Below the pieces are notes generated by a model. The model was given only the letters and a program-made list of their open reading frames with translations, did no database searches and was not told the DNA's origin. Positions 8,597 to 18,133 of a stretch of DNA of 64,000 nucleotides are shown piece after piece. Positions within the stretch are counted from its first letter, which is position 1. Every line of letters begins with the position of its first letter. The DNA is from an uncultured Eubacteriales bacterium (GTDB lineage Bacteria; Bacillota; Clostridia; Oscillospirales; Acutalibacteraceae), in assembly GCA_934541115.1 (NCBI GenBank), contig CAKTDF010000001.1, positions 62,001 through 126,000 on the forward strand, given 5' to 3'. A program made the position numbers and the translations under genes.

Positions 8597-10593
8597 TGGA
8601 AAAATATAAAATTGAGCTTGCAAAAACGGCGGGGTTCTGCTTTGGCGTTGACCGCGCGGTGAGCACGCTTTACAAAATGGTTGAAGAAAAAAAGCGCGTC
8701 TGCACTCTCGGACCTATTATTCACAATCCATCGGTTGTTGACGACTTGAAAGCAAAGGGCGTTGAAATCATTGAACGTCCCGACGAAGCGCCCGAGAACA
8801 CAACGGTTGTTATCCGCACGCACGGCGCACCGAAGTTTGTTCTTGAGGAGCTGAAAAAAAGCGGGACGGATTACATTGATCTTACCTGTCCGTTTGTCAA
8901 AAAGATTCAGAACATTGTTGAATGTCATTCGGGAGAAGATCGCCTGCTTATAATTGCCGGGGACGAAAATCATCCGGAGGTGCGCGGCTTTCGCAGTCAC
9001 TGGGGCGGCAGCAGCTTTGTCTATAAAAATGAGGGCGAGCTTGAAACGCTCCTCACGATTCACCCGGAAATTACAGAATCGGAAGTTTATGTGGTCGCAC
9101 AGACGACCTTTTCTGTAAAAGAATGGGAAAAAACCTCAAAAATTTTGAAAAAACTATGTACAAATGGTTATTTCTTTGATACAATATGTAGTGCGACTAA
9201 TGACAGACAGGAAGAAGCTTTTGAGCTTTCGTCCCGCAATGACGCTATGATCGTTGTGGGCGGACGGTCAAGTTCAAATACCGCAAAGCTCAAAGCGGTG
9301 TGTGAAAAAAATTGCCCGACTTTCCTTGTCGAAACGGCAAAGGAGCTTTACGGCTATGACTTTTCCCGTTTCCGTTCAGTTGGGGTAACAGCAGGGGCTT
9401 CCACTCCTGCAGGTATTATAAAGGAGGTACTATCCACCATGTCCGAAATTTTAAACGAACAAACCAATTCTGAAGAAATGAGCTTTGAGGCCGCTCTGGA
9501 GGAGAATCTCAAATCAATGAGCTCCGACCAAAAAGTGCGTGGCGTTGTTGTAGGTATTGCACCTAATGAAATACAGGTCGATATCGGCAGAAAATATGCT
9601 GGCTTCGTCCCCATCGAGGAGTACAGCAACGATCCTACTGCCGACCCGAAATCAGAACTCAAGATCGGTGATGAGATCGATCTCATCATCATGAAAACCA
9701 ACGATTCCGAGGGCACCATGATGCTCTCAAAGCGCCGCTTTGATGCGATCGCCGCATGGGACAACATCATGAAAGCAAAAGACGAGGAAGAAATCCTTGA
9801 AGGCGTTGTTGCAGAAGCAGTCAAGGGCGGCGTTCTTGTTTATGCACAGGGCGTTCGCGTATTCATTCCGGGTTCACTCACCGGTCTTCCGAGAGAGGCT
9901 GACCTTTCCGAGCTTGTCAAGACCAAGGTCAGATTCCGCATTATTGAAGTTGACAAGGCTAAAAAGCGCGCTGTCGGTTCAATCCGTTCAGTTGTCAGAG
10001 AAGAACGCAAGGCTGCAACAGAGGCTTTTTGGGCTCAGGTTGAAGAGGGTCAGGAATACACCGGAACAGTTAAGTCACTCACAAGCTACGGTGCATTTGT
10101 TGACCTCGGTGGCGTTGACGGTATGGTACATATTTCAGAGCTTTCATGGAAGCGCATCAAGCACCCGTCAGAGATCGTCAAAGAGGGCGATGTTGTCAAG
10201 GTATATGTTAAGGCTCTTGACAGAGAAAACAGAAAGATTTCTCTCGGCTACAAGAGAGTTGAAGACAATCCGTGGGAGATTCTCAAGAGAGATTATCCGG
10301 TCGGAACCGTATGCAAGGCTAAGATCGTTGGTCTGACCACTTTCGGCGCATTTGCAAACGTAATTGACGGCATTGACGGTCTTATCCACATTTCACAGAT
10401 TGCTGACCGCCACATCGCTTCTCCGAAAGAAGTCCTCAACATCGGCGACGAGGTTGACGTTAAGATCACTGACATCGACTTTGAAAAGAAGCGCGTCAGC
10501 CTTTCAATCCGTGCTCTCCTTGAGCCGCAGGACGAGGCTGAAGAAGAAGCCGAAGCAGCAGATGAAGAAGCTGCCGAGGAAGACGCAGAATAA
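8596..10593 (+). CDS. ispH-rpsA: IspH (HMB-PP reductase) fused to ribosomal protein S1
   Basis: The 665-residue fusion joins a complete IspH (residues 1-280) to four S1 RNA-binding domains (about 311-381, 399-465, 485-553 and 569-640) and an acidic tail. IspH makes IPP and DMAPP in the last step of the MEP pathway. Its three [4Fe-4S] ligands are present as C15, C98 and C198, and the TND motif follows C198. S1 domains 3 and 4 carry the YGAFVDLGG-type and FGAFANV signatures. Such fusions are established in Clostridia. An embedded ribosome binding site before Met282 could also yield free S1. The start overlaps plsC by 1 nt. Confidence 0.95.
   Translation: MEKYKIELAKTAGFCFGVDRAVSTLYKMVEEKKRVCTLGPIIHNPSVVDDLKAKGVEIIERPDEAPENTTVVIRTHGAPKFVLEELKKSGTDYIDLTCPFVKKIQNIVECHSGEDRLLIIAGDENHPEVRGFRSHWGGSSFVYKNEGELETLLTIHPEITESEVYVVAQTTFSVKEWEKTSKILKKLCTNGYFFDTICSATNDRQEEAFELSSRNDAMIVVGGRSSSNTAKLKAVCEKNCPTFLVETAKELYGYDFSRFRSVGVTAGASTPAGIIKEVLSTMSEILNEQTNSEEMSFEAALEENLKSMSSDQKVRGVVVGIAPNEIQVDIGRKYAGFVPIEEYSNDPTADPKSELKIGDEIDLIIMKTNDSEGTMMLSKRRFDAIAAWDNIMKAKDEEEILEGVVAEAVKGGVLVYAQGVRVFIPGSLTGLPREADLSELVKTKVRFRIIEVDKAKKRAVGSIRSVVREERKAATEAFWAQVEEGQEYTGTVKSLTSYGAFVDLGGVDGMVHISELSWKRIKHPSEIVKEGDVVKVYVKALDRENRKISLGYKRVEDNPWEILKRDYPVGTVCKAKIVGLTTFGAFANVIDGIDGLIHISQIADRHIASPKEVLNIGDEVDVKITDIDFEKKRVSLSIRALLEPQDEAEEEAEAADEEAAEEDAE
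9421..9441 (+). promoter_or_regulatory. Internal Shine-Dalgarno and ATG that would make free S1 from the ispH-rpsA gene
   Basis: AAGGAGG (9421-9427) is encoded inside the gene, 11 nt before an in-frame ATG (9439, Met282). That ATG lies exactly at the IspH/S1 junction. Initiation there would give a 384-residue S1 protein starting MSEILNEQ. The SD match is stronger than that of most gene starts in the window. Confidence 0.6.
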
Positions 10594-10609
10594 TTCAAAA
10601 CCGCTTTTA

Positions 10610-10642
10610 AAAGCACCCTGCTTTCCGGCAGGGTGCTTTTTT
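10610..10642 (+). terminator. Intrinsic terminator after ispH-rpsA
   Basis: AAGCACCCTGC pairs with GCAGGGTGCTT around a short loop and is followed by a T-run. Confidence 0.85.
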
Positions 10643-10733
10643 GTGTCGGAGGCTTTGCACTTGGCAGAAAAGCAAACAGGCAGCGACGAAATAAAAATCG
10701 TCACTGCCTTTGGGCTATTCGATTATATCAGTC

Positions 10734-11582
10734 TCAGAAAGAACCGCTTGTTCCCGTATGAGATCTGCCGGAAGAACTTGTGTGAGAACCGCCACCGCTG
10801 TCATTGTCTTTTGGAATTGCAGTCCTGGTAACGTTTCTGTAGAGAAAAGCGTCTTCCTGGCGCGTGATGTTCAAAGAGCCCGGAATTTCGTAGTCAGCCG
10901 CGCTCTCTTTTTTTCTGACGGATTTGAGTCCTGACGTCATGAATGCCACGGTGATGACGGCAAGAATTATGCCGACGGCAATCGGGATAAGAATGTTGGT
11001 CTTCCAGTTGAAAAGGAATGATTCGATTCTTGTGGAGCTTGACACATCCGTGTCATCATAGAATCCGTCTCTGCCTCTTTCAAGCAGACCGGAAGATTCC
11101 TCAAGAAATGTGTTGCAGACTGTGGTATAGTCGCCGCTTTTCAAATCTGAAATGAATGCGTCAACAATAGCGTCACACCTGCTTGTTGTGAAATACTTGG
11201 TGCCCTCGCCACAGGCGGAAACGGCATATTTTCTGTTGCTCATGCAAACAACAAGGGCAATACCGCTTGAGTCTTCACCGTAGCCAAAGCCGTTGTAATC
11301 AAAGTAGTCGTCAGCAAATGCTGTTATGTCCTGACCGTCGGTGGAATTGACAAAGGCGATGACAAAATCAAACTGCATTTCTTCGCTCTTTTCATTGAGT
11401 GCAGCCAAAATGCTTTTTCGGTCTGTTTTGTTGAGCAGACCTGCTTCATCGTTCAGACGGGAAAGCTGACGTGTTTCCGGTATGGCGGTTTGATTGGTTG
11501 ATTTTTTTGCATAGGCAAAAAATGAAAACGAAAGTACCAAAATCATCATAGCCGCAAAAAGGGCAAAAATTCTTTTTTTCAT
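10734..11582 (-). CDS. TPM-domain membrane protein (YdjH/YgcG-like)
   Basis: The 282-residue protein has an N-terminal signal peptide or anchor (residues 1-25) and an extracytoplasmic TPM domain (about 40-170) with LNDEAGLL and FGYGEDSSGIALVV. A membrane helix follows near 190-215, then a cytosolic tail ending in a Gly/Ser/His-rich stretch. TPM domains are often described as phosphatase-like, but their role in this context is unproven. The ATG at 11582 lies 9 nt after AGGAGG; the GTG at 11591 abuts the SD and is rejected. It is the last gene of a three-gene unit with a zinc-ribbon and an SPFH protein, the composition of Bacillus ydjG-ydjH-ydjI. Confidence 0.75.
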   Translation of the reverse strand: MKKRIFALFAAMMILVLSFSFFAYAKKSTNQTAIPETRQLSRLNDEAGLLNKTDRKSILAALNEKSEEMQFDFVIAFVNSTDGQDITAFADDYFDYNGFGYGEDSSGIALVVCMSNRKYAVSACGEGTKYFTTSRCDAIVDAFISDLKSGDYTTVCNTFLEESSGLLERGRDGFYDDTDVSSSTRIESFLFNWKTNILIPIAVGIILAVITVAFMTSGLKSVRKKESAADYEIPGSLNITRQEDAFLYRNVTRTAIPKDNDSGGGSHTSSSGRSHTGTSGSF

Positions 11583-11597
11583 TCTGCTCACCCTCCT

Positions 11598-12680
11598 TTA
11601 ATTAAACAGAAAATAAAAGGCGAGCATTGCGGCGGCGGAGTAGCCGAGCGAAAACAGCGCCCTTGCGAGCCAAACCTTGCCCTTGTCAGCCGGTAGGTCG
11701 CCAACGAGCTTTCCCGTCTGTCCGTTCATTGCAAAAATATAGTTTTTGCCGTTGCAGCTTGTGTTCAAAATCCAAACGGGATAAAGCGCATATTTTGCCC
11801 TTGCGTTTGAAAGCTGAACTGCGCTTTGGTCAACCGTGACGGAAGCGTAGCCCTGAACGGTTTTTCTGAATGCGTCCTCCGTGCTGCGCTTGATTCTTTC
11901 GTTGGCGCGGTCAATGCTCTGTTTGTCGTCAACATCGTATTTATCGGCGAGGAAACCGGAAAGATATGCCGTCTGAAAGTCTACCGCGCCGGAAAAATCG
12001 AACGGCTCAATCGATTCCATGAGATCGTCCGGCATTTTTGACGAGCCGTCAACGGGAACATTGGCAAAGTCAACGTTGCCGCTGCGTTTGACGGCGTAAT
12101 ACTCGGTTTCAGTGTAGTTGTAATCGCTGTCGCTCCAGGTGCGGACCTTTGTGGCTTTATAATTCACGTCTCCGCAGGCGTCGGCATCAAAGAGCCAAAA
12201 GGGAACATAAACGCCCTTGATCTCATCAATATGGTTGGTGTCCTTAAAAACTTTCGGAACAAAATGCTTTGATGAAATATGCTTTTTGAGCGCCTCTTTT
12301 GCCGCGTTTTTGTCCAGCTTGAAAGGAATGACATAATCCGGTTTGAGTGCGCCGGAAAACTGACCGGTCATAACAACGGGGTTGCCGCAGTATGGACAGT
12401 GGGTTGCAGCGGTGGTTTCGTCTGTAACAATTTCGCCGCCGCAGCTTTTGCAGGTATAGACGTGCATACCGTCGGTTTCGCCCTCCTGCCATTCCTGACC
12501 GGCTGTGCTTTCCCAATTCATGCTGTCCGCTTGCTGTTCATTCAGTATATTGTCCTTTGCTTTGAGCGATTCGACCGTGAATTCGCTGTCGCAGTAAGGG
12601 CATTTCATCTGTCCTGCGGATATGTCAAACTCAACGACGCCGCCGCAGCACGGACACTTGTACTCTTGTAGTACGCTCAA
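11598..12680 (-). CDS. Zinc-ribbon membrane protein (YdjG-like)
   Basis: The 360-residue protein carries two zinc ribbons: C-P-C-C...C-P-Y-C (residues 9-30) and C-K-S-C...C-P-Y-C (about 76-98). A long middle region with VPFWLFD and LYPVW segments follows, and one hydrophobic helix lies at the extreme C-terminus. This matches YdjG-like TFIIB-type zinc-ribbon proteins that anchor SPFH partners at the membrane. The start is read as TTG at 12680, 8 nt after GGAGG; the longer GTG frame at 12689 begins inside the SD. It lies 20 nt after the SPFH gene. Confidence 0.7.
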   Translation of the reverse strand: MSVLQEYKCPCCGGVVEFDISAGQMKCPYCDSEFTVESLKAKDNILNEQQADSMNWESTAGQEWQEGETDGMHVYTCKSCGGEIVTDETTAATHCPYCGNPVVMTGQFSGALKPDYVIPFKLDKNAAKEALKKHISSKHFVPKVFKDTNHIDEIKGVYVPFWLFDADACGDVNYKATKVRTWSDSDYNYTETEYYAVKRSGNVDFANVPVDGSSKMPDDLMESIEPFDFSGAVDFQTAYLSGFLADKYDVDDKQSIDRANERIKRSTEDAFRKTVQGYASVTVDQSAVQLSNARAKYALYPVWILNTSCNGKNYIFAMNGQTGKLVGDLPADKGKVWLARALFSLGYSAAAMLAFYFLFN

Positions 12681-12700
12681 AATGAGCACCTCCGTTTCAA

Positions 12701-14110
12701 TTATTTTCTGTCGTTGTCATCAAAAATATCGCCGCATTCGGGGCAGAACTTCGGCGGATGCGTCGGGTCTTCCGGCTCCCAACCGCATTTGTCGCAGCGG
12801 TAAAGAGGCGTGCCCTCCGGCTTTTTTGCTCCGCAGTTTTGGCAAAACTTGCCTTTGTTCACACTTCCGCAAGCGCAGGTCCAGCCGTTGTTCTCGGCGG
12901 GCTTTGGTGAGCCGCACTCGGGGCAGAATTTGCCTGTTGCCACCGCACCGCAGGAGCATTTCCAGCTGTTTTGAGGCTGAGGCTCGGGCTTTTTTGCCCC
13001 ACAGTTTTGGCAGAACTTGCCCGTTGCTGCCGCACCGCAGGCGCATTTCCATTCTTCGGCAGCCGGAGCAGCTTGCTGCGCCGCCTGTGCCTGCTGTTCA
13101 ACGCCCATGCCGTAAAGATTGCCGATGTTGTTCATTCCGCCCGTCTGCTGAGCAAAGCCCATACCCATAAAGCCGGTCATTGCTCCGGCGGAGTTGTTCG
13201 CCGCGTCCTCCATTGCCTGAGCCTGAGCGTTTGCGAGACGTCCAGCCATTGCAAACGGACTGCTGCCCATTGCGGCAGCCTCCTGCAGGCGCTGAATCTT
13301 TTTGACCTCTTCCTCTGACGCGGTAACGCTGTTGATTCCGACAGAAACGATTGCAAGACCGCGAAGGTCGCGCCATTTTGAAGAAAGCACCTCGTTCATC
13401 TCGTCCGCAAGCTCCATGGTATGCATCGGAATTTCAGTGTAATCCATCTTTTTGACGGAGAGCTTTCCGAGTGCCGGCTGGAGTGCGCCGAGGAATTCGC
13501 TCTTGAGCGTCGAGTCAAGCTCGCTCCTTCTGTATTCGTCTGCCATATTGCCGCAGAGGTTTGTGTAGAAGAGGAGGGGATCGACTATTTTGTATGAGTA
13601 TACGCCGTTGCAGCGGATACCGATCGTGAGATTGAGGTTGATGTCGTCGTCGCGAACCTTGAACGGGATCGGATTCTGGGTTCCGAACTTGTTGTCGATG
13701 AGCTCTTTTGTGTTGAAGTAATAAACGCGCTGATCTTTAGCCGTGTCTCCGCCAAAGGTGAAACGCTTGCCTATTGTTCTGAACGTCTGCTTTACGCTTT
13801 CTCCGAATGAACCGGAAAAAATGCTCGGCTCGGTCGAGGAGTCATAGGTGAATTCGCCGGGCTCGGCGCAAAACTCAACAATTTTGCCCTGCTCAACGAT
13901 CATCATGCACTGACCGTCCGCAACGGCAATTCCGCTGCCGTTCGTGATGATATTGTCGCTGCCTCTTGTGTTTGAGGAGCGTCCGTTGATTCTTTTCTTT
14001 CCCTTGACGGCGAGAACGTCTTTGTCAAGGGACTCGCAATAGAAAAACTCTTTCCATTGGTCGGCAAGGACTCCGCCGACAGAACCGGTTGCTGCTTTGA
14101 TAAGACCCAT
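12701..14110 (-). CDS. SPFH-domain protein with C-terminal zinc ribbons (YdjI-like)
   Basis: The 469-residue protein starts with a YdjI-type SPFH (band 7) region (about 25-290). A Met/Gln/Ala-rich linker follows, then four zinc ribbons from about residue 354 to the end, each of the form WxCxCG...FCxxCG. In Bacillus the YdjI group recruits the membrane-stress protein PspA; no pspA homologue is in this window. Four ribbons are more than I would expect for the simple YdjI form. The gene is first in the trio. Confidence 0.8.
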   Translation of the reverse strand: MGLIKAATGSVGGVLADQWKEFFYCESLDKDVLAVKGKKRINGRSSNTRGSDNIITNGSGIAVADGQCMMIVEQGKIVEFCAEPGEFTYDSSTEPSIFSGSFGESVKQTFRTIGKRFTFGGDTAKDQRVYYFNTKELIDNKFGTQNPIPFKVRDDDINLNLTIGIRCNGVYSYKIVDPLLFYTNLCGNMADEYRRSELDSTLKSEFLGALQPALGKLSVKKMDYTEIPMHTMELADEMNEVLSSKWRDLRGLAIVSVGINSVTASEEEVKKIQRLQEAAAMGSSPFAMAGRLANAQAQAMEDAANNSAGAMTGFMGMGFAQQTGGMNNIGNLYGMGVEQQAQAAQQAAPAAEEWKCACGAAATGKFCQNCGAKKPEPQPQNSWKCSCGAVATGKFCPECGSPKPAENNGWTCACGSVNKGKFCQNCGAKKPEGTPLYRCDKCGWEPEDPTHPPKFCPECGDIFDDNDRK

Positions 14111-14239
14111 AGTTAAAAATTCCTTTCATATGTATTATATATTGCTATATTTATTGCTCAAAATTACAGTGCGCACTGCGGCAGTCCGTCACCGGTCGTA
14201 CGCTCGCAATTTTCTGTGCCTGTTTTTACTGCCTTTACG

Positions 14240-15208
14240 TCAGCTGTTTTCAGCCGCGATTTTAAAAGCGAGTTTTTCAAGCTCTTCGACTGAAGAAAGA
14301 GCACCTACCTCGCGCCTGTAGGCTGCTGCGCCGCGTATGCCTTTGATGTACCATGCGGCGTGTTTTCTCGCCTCTCTTATGCCGACCTTTTCACCTTTAT
14401 ATTCGCAGATTCTTTTGATGTGCTTCACCATCACCCTCATCTGCTCCGAAACGGGCGGCTCGGGCAGAATAACCTCATTTTTAAGATATGCGCTTATCTG
14501 ACTGAATACCCACGGTCTGCCCAAAGTGCCTCTGCCGACGAGAATATAATCGCAGTTTGTTTCTTCAAGCATTTTTGCCGCTGAAAGACCGTCTGTGACG
14601 TCTCCGTTTGCAATGACGGGAATCGAAACGCTCTTTTTGACCTCGGCAATCGTTTTGATGTCAACCGGCGGCGCATACATCTGCATTCTTGTTCTGCCGT
14701 GGACGGTTATTGCCTTTGCCCCGGCGTTTTCGGCTCTTTGTGCCATTTCAACGGCGTTTATGCTTTCAAAGTCCCAACCCGTGCGGATTTTCACCGTTAC
14801 GGGAATGTCAACCGCATCGACGACCGCACGTATGATTTTTTCGGCAAGAGCGGGATTTTTGAGAAGTGCGCTGCCGCCGCCGTTGCCTGCAATTTTCGGC
14901 GCGGGACAACCCATGTTGATGTCGATGACGTCAGGCGAAAAGGCGAGGCATTCTTTGGCTGACTGAGCCATTATCTGCGGATCGCTGCCGAATATCTGAG
15001 CCGCCGCAGGGCGTTCCTTTTCAGAGAGTACAAGCAGCTTTTTGCTTTTTCTGTCGCACATTGTCAGTCCCTTTGAGCTGACCATTTCACTGACGGCATA
15101 GGTTGCACCGTATTCGCAGCAAAGCTCGCGAAAAGCCATGTCGGCAACCCCTGCCATGGGTGCAAGCCCTGCCGAGCGCGAATCGATTTCAATGTTACCA
15201 ATTTTCAT
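14240..15208 (-). CDS. dusB: tRNA-dihydrouridine synthase (DusB type)
   Basis: The 322-residue FMN enzyme reduces uridines in tRNA. The Dus signatures APMAGVAD, INMGCPAPKI (about residue 97) with the catalytic-cysteine region, KIRTGWD, ITVHGRTRMQMY and IANGDV are present. The length and lack of extra domains fit bacterial DusB. It is divergent from polA and lies 129 nt upstream (in transcription) of the SPFH start, so it is probably separate from that unit. Confidence 0.9.
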   Translation of the reverse strand: MKIGNIEIDSRSAGLAPMAGVADMAFRELCCEYGATYAVSEMVSSKGLTMCDRKSKKLLVLSEKERPAAAQIFGSDPQIMAQSAKECLAFSPDVIDINMGCPAPKIAGNGGGSALLKNPALAEKIIRAVVDAVDIPVTVKIRTGWDFESINAVEMAQRAENAGAKAITVHGRTRMQMYAPPVDIKTIAEVKKSVSIPVIANGDVTDGLSAAKMLEETNCDYILVGRGTLGRPWVFSQISAYLKNEVILPEPPVSEQMRVMVKHIKRICEYKGEKVGIREARKHAAWYIKGIRGAAAYRREVGALSSVEELEKLAFKIAAENS

Positions 15209-15404
15209 TTTATTGTTCCTTTTACAGGCATAAGACGAAAGAGCCTGACCCGACGCGGTTCGGCTTTTTTCAACTTATTGCGATTACATTTGTATTATAT
15301 CATATAATTAGACTTATATTGTATCATATATTTTAATATTTTTCATCCTTTTGACGGAATTTGTGATATACTATTTCAGACAAATATTTGTGTGAGGTGT
15401 TTCT

Positions 15405-18002
15405 ATGAAACTTCTTGTTGTTGACGGAAACAGCATTGTCAACCGTGCTTTTTATGCGATAAAGCTTTTGAGTACCAAAAACGGACAGTTTACAAACGCT
15501 ATATATGGCTTTATGAATATACTGCTGAAGCTTGAGGAGGAGTGTGAACCTGACAGCGTTGCGGTTGCATTTGACCTCAAGGCGCCTACCTTTCGCCATA
15601 AAATGTATGACGCATATAAAGCAGGCAGAAAGGGTATGCCGCCGGAGCTTGCAAGTCAGATGCCGCTGCTCAAACAGCTGCTGACTTCTCTCGGCTATAC
15701 GCTCGTTGAAAAAGAGGGCTTTGAGGCGGACGATATTCTCGGAACCTTGAGCGCCCACGTTCCAAAGGACGGAGAGTGTTTTGTTGCAACCGGCGACCGC
15801 GATTCTTTGCAGCTTGTTTCGGACACAACAAGGGTTCTTCTTGCTTCAACAAAAATGGGCAAACCGCAGACCACGGTTTACGACAGGGCAAAGCTCATGG
15901 AGGAATACGGCGTTGAGCCTGAGGGCATGATTGAAATTAAAGCTCTTATGGGCGATGCCTCAGATAATATTCCCGGTGTTGCCGGAATAGGGCAGAAAAC
16001 GGCAGGCGATCTTATCCGCCGCTTTGGCTCAATTGACAAAATCTATTCCGAGCTGGATGCGCTTGACATAAAAAAAGGTGTTCGCGATAAGCTCGAAGCC
16101 GGAAAGGACAGCGCATACCTTTCAAAAACGCTCGGAACAATTTGCCTTGACGCTCCTATAGATACGGATATGACGCACTATCTGCGCAAGGCGCCGAACC
16201 AAAAAGAGGCGATAAGTCTGCTCGTTTCGCTCGAAATGTTTTCAATGATTGAAAAGCTCGGTCTGACGCGCGGGGATTCGGCTGCCGCTGTGACGGAAGA
16301 GGATAAAAAACAGAGCATTTTTTTCGAAGAGGAGCGTGACCTCTGCGGCCTTTTGGGCGAACTGAAAAATGAGGGAAGCGCATATTTTACCTGCGAATAT
16401 GAGGGTAGAAATCTGATTGCGTTTTACTTTGCAATAGGCGATGAGATTCGCTTTGTTCAGTCAAACTGCTTTGATTTTGAAACTTTTATAAAAGCTTTTC
16501 TTGAAAGCGAAACAAAAAAGTATACCTGCTTTGGCAAGGAGCTTTATCGCTTTGCACAGTCGAAAAAAATTGAGGTAAAAAATCTTGACTTTGACTGTAC
16601 TCTCGCCGGATATATCCTCAACCCCTCGGCGAGCAGCTACGACACTTTGCGTCTTGCAGATACCTACGGTATTTCCGTTCCGCCGCTTGATTGCCCGGAA
16701 AGCTCCCTTGGCTATGCACGTTCCGCCGCCGTTATGAAAGCGGTTTGTGAAAAGTGTGCGTTTGAAATCGGCGAAAACGGACAGGAAAACTTGCTTTATA
16801 ATATTGAACAGCCGCTGTCGCGTGTTCTTGCCTCAATGGAAAACACCGGCTTTCTTGTTGACAAAGACGAGATTGCCCGGTACGGTGAGGAGCTGCAAAC
16901 GAGAATCGGCGAGATAACGGAAAAGATTTTTTCTGCCGTTGGTTTTGAGTTCAACCTCAACTCGCCAAAGCAGCTCGGAGAAGCTCTCTTTGAAAAAATG
17001 GGTATTCCGGCAAAGAAAAAGACCAAGAGCGGTTACTCAACGAGTGCAGAGGTGCTCGAGGAGCTTTCATACGATTACCCGGTAGTCAAAGATATACTCA
17101 CATACCGCACGCTCGCAAAGCTTAAATCGACCTATTGCGACGGCTTGCTCAAGGTGATAGAACCGGACGGCAGAATCCGTTCGACTCTCAACCAGACGGA
17201 AACGAGGACGGGCAGAATATCTTCGCTTGAGCCGAATCTTCAGAATATACCGGTGAGACGAAAAGAGGGCAGAGAGCTGCGCCGCTTTTTCACGGCAGGG
17301 GAGGGCAGAGTTCTTGTTGACGCCGACTACTCTCAAATTGAGCTGCGTGTTCTTGCGGCGATCGCCGGCGATGAAACAATGCTCTCTGCTTTTGAAAACG
17401 GCGACGATATCCACGCCATCACTGCCTCTCAGGTGTTCAATATGCCGCTTCAGATGGTGACGCCGCTCATGCGCTCGCGTGCAAAGGCGGTCAATTTCGG
17501 AATCGTATACGGAATAGGCGCATTCTCGCTCGCAAAGGATATCGGCGTAACGAGAAAAGAGGCAGATTCATACATCAAGGGATATCTTCACCATTACAGC
17601 GGGATCGACCGATATATGAAAGACGTTGTTCAAAAGGCGAGGGAGGACGGATTTGCCGAGACTTATTTTCATCGCCGCCGCTATCTTCCGGAACTTACTG
17701 CCGCAAACAAAATGCTCCAAGCGTTCGGCGAAAGGGTGGCGCGCAACATGCCCGTTCAGGGCACTGCGGCGGATATAATAAAAATCGCGATGGTCAAGGT
17801 TTATGACCGGCTTAAAAGGGAATCGCACGGCGCAAAGCTCATTATGCAGGTTCATGACGAACTGATAGTTGAATGCGATGAAAGCGAAAAGAAAAAGATT
17901 GCCGCGCTCCTCAAAGAGGAAATGGAAAACGCCTGTTCTCTGCGCGTAAAGCTCCTTGCCGAGGTTCACACCGGCAAAACGTGGTATGACGCGAAAGGCT
18001 GA
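15405..18002 (+). CDS. polA: DNA polymerase I
   Basis: The 865-residue enzyme acts in repair and Okazaki-fragment maturation. The 5'-3' exonuclease (FEN-like) domain covers residues 1-270, with VDGNS, DRDSLQL and GDASDNIPG. The central 3'-5' exonuclease-like region (about 300-460) lacks the DxE metal-binding motif, so proofreading is probably absent, as in several Firmicutes. The polymerase domain has motif A DYSQIELR (D641), motif B RSRAKAVNFGIVYG and motif C VHDE (D818). An extended -10 (TGATATACT, 15364-15372) is a plausible promoter. The following gene has its own promoter. Confidence 0.95.
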   Translation: MKLLVVDGNSIVNRAFYAIKLLSTKNGQFTNAIYGFMNILLKLEEECEPDSVAVAFDLKAPTFRHKMYDAYKAGRKGMPPELASQMPLLKQLLTSLGYTLVEKEGFEADDILGTLSAHVPKDGECFVATGDRDSLQLVSDTTRVLLASTKMGKPQTTVYDRAKLMEEYGVEPEGMIEIKALMGDASDNIPGVAGIGQKTAGDLIRRFGSIDKIYSELDALDIKKGVRDKLEAGKDSAYLSKTLGTICLDAPIDTDMTHYLRKAPNQKEAISLLVSLEMFSMIEKLGLTRGDSAAAVTEEDKKQSIFFEEERDLCGLLGELKNEGSAYFTCEYEGRNLIAFYFAIGDEIRFVQSNCFDFETFIKAFLESETKKYTCFGKELYRFAQSKKIEVKNLDFDCTLAGYILNPSASSYDTLRLADTYGISVPPLDCPESSLGYARSAAVMKAVCEKCAFEIGENGQENLLYNIEQPLSRVLASMENTGFLVDKDEIARYGEELQTRIGEITEKIFSAVGFEFNLNSPKQLGEALFEKMGIPAKKKTKSGYSTSAEVLEELSYDYPVVKDILTYRTLAKLKSTYCDGLLKVIEPDGRIRSTLNQTETRTGRISSLEPNLQNIPVRRKEGRELRRFFTAGEGRVLVDADYSQIELRVLAAIAGDETMLSAFENGDDIHAITASQVFNMPLQMVTPLMRSRAKAVNFGIVYGIGAFSLAKDIGVTRKEADSYIKGYLHHYSGIDRYMKDVVQKAREDGFAETYFHRRRYLPELTAANKMLQAFGERVARNMPVQGTAADIIKIAMVKVYDRLKRESHGAKLIMQVHDELIVECDESEKKKIAALLKEEMENACSLRVKLLAEVHTGKTWYDAKG

Positions 18003-18036
18003 TTGTTTTGTAAAATCATTAATTTGTGAATTTTCC

Positions 18037-18065
18037 TTGAATTTTTTCTGCGGATATGTTATTAT
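18037..18065 (+). promoter_or_regulatory. Promoter for the secreted hydrolase gene
   Basis: TTGAAT (18037-18042) and TATTAT (18060-18065) are separated by 17 bp, about 70 bp before the start codon. Confidence 0.6.
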
Positions 18066-18133
18066 GAGCTTGATAAAAAAATTGGCGGGTTGAAAAATCT
18101 CATATGTTCACCCGCGAAAGGAGAAAATCAGAA

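Noticed and set aside
15238..15270. Terminator-like stem between dusB and polA
   Set aside because: The stem is imperfect and no plus-strand gene lies upstream for it to terminate.
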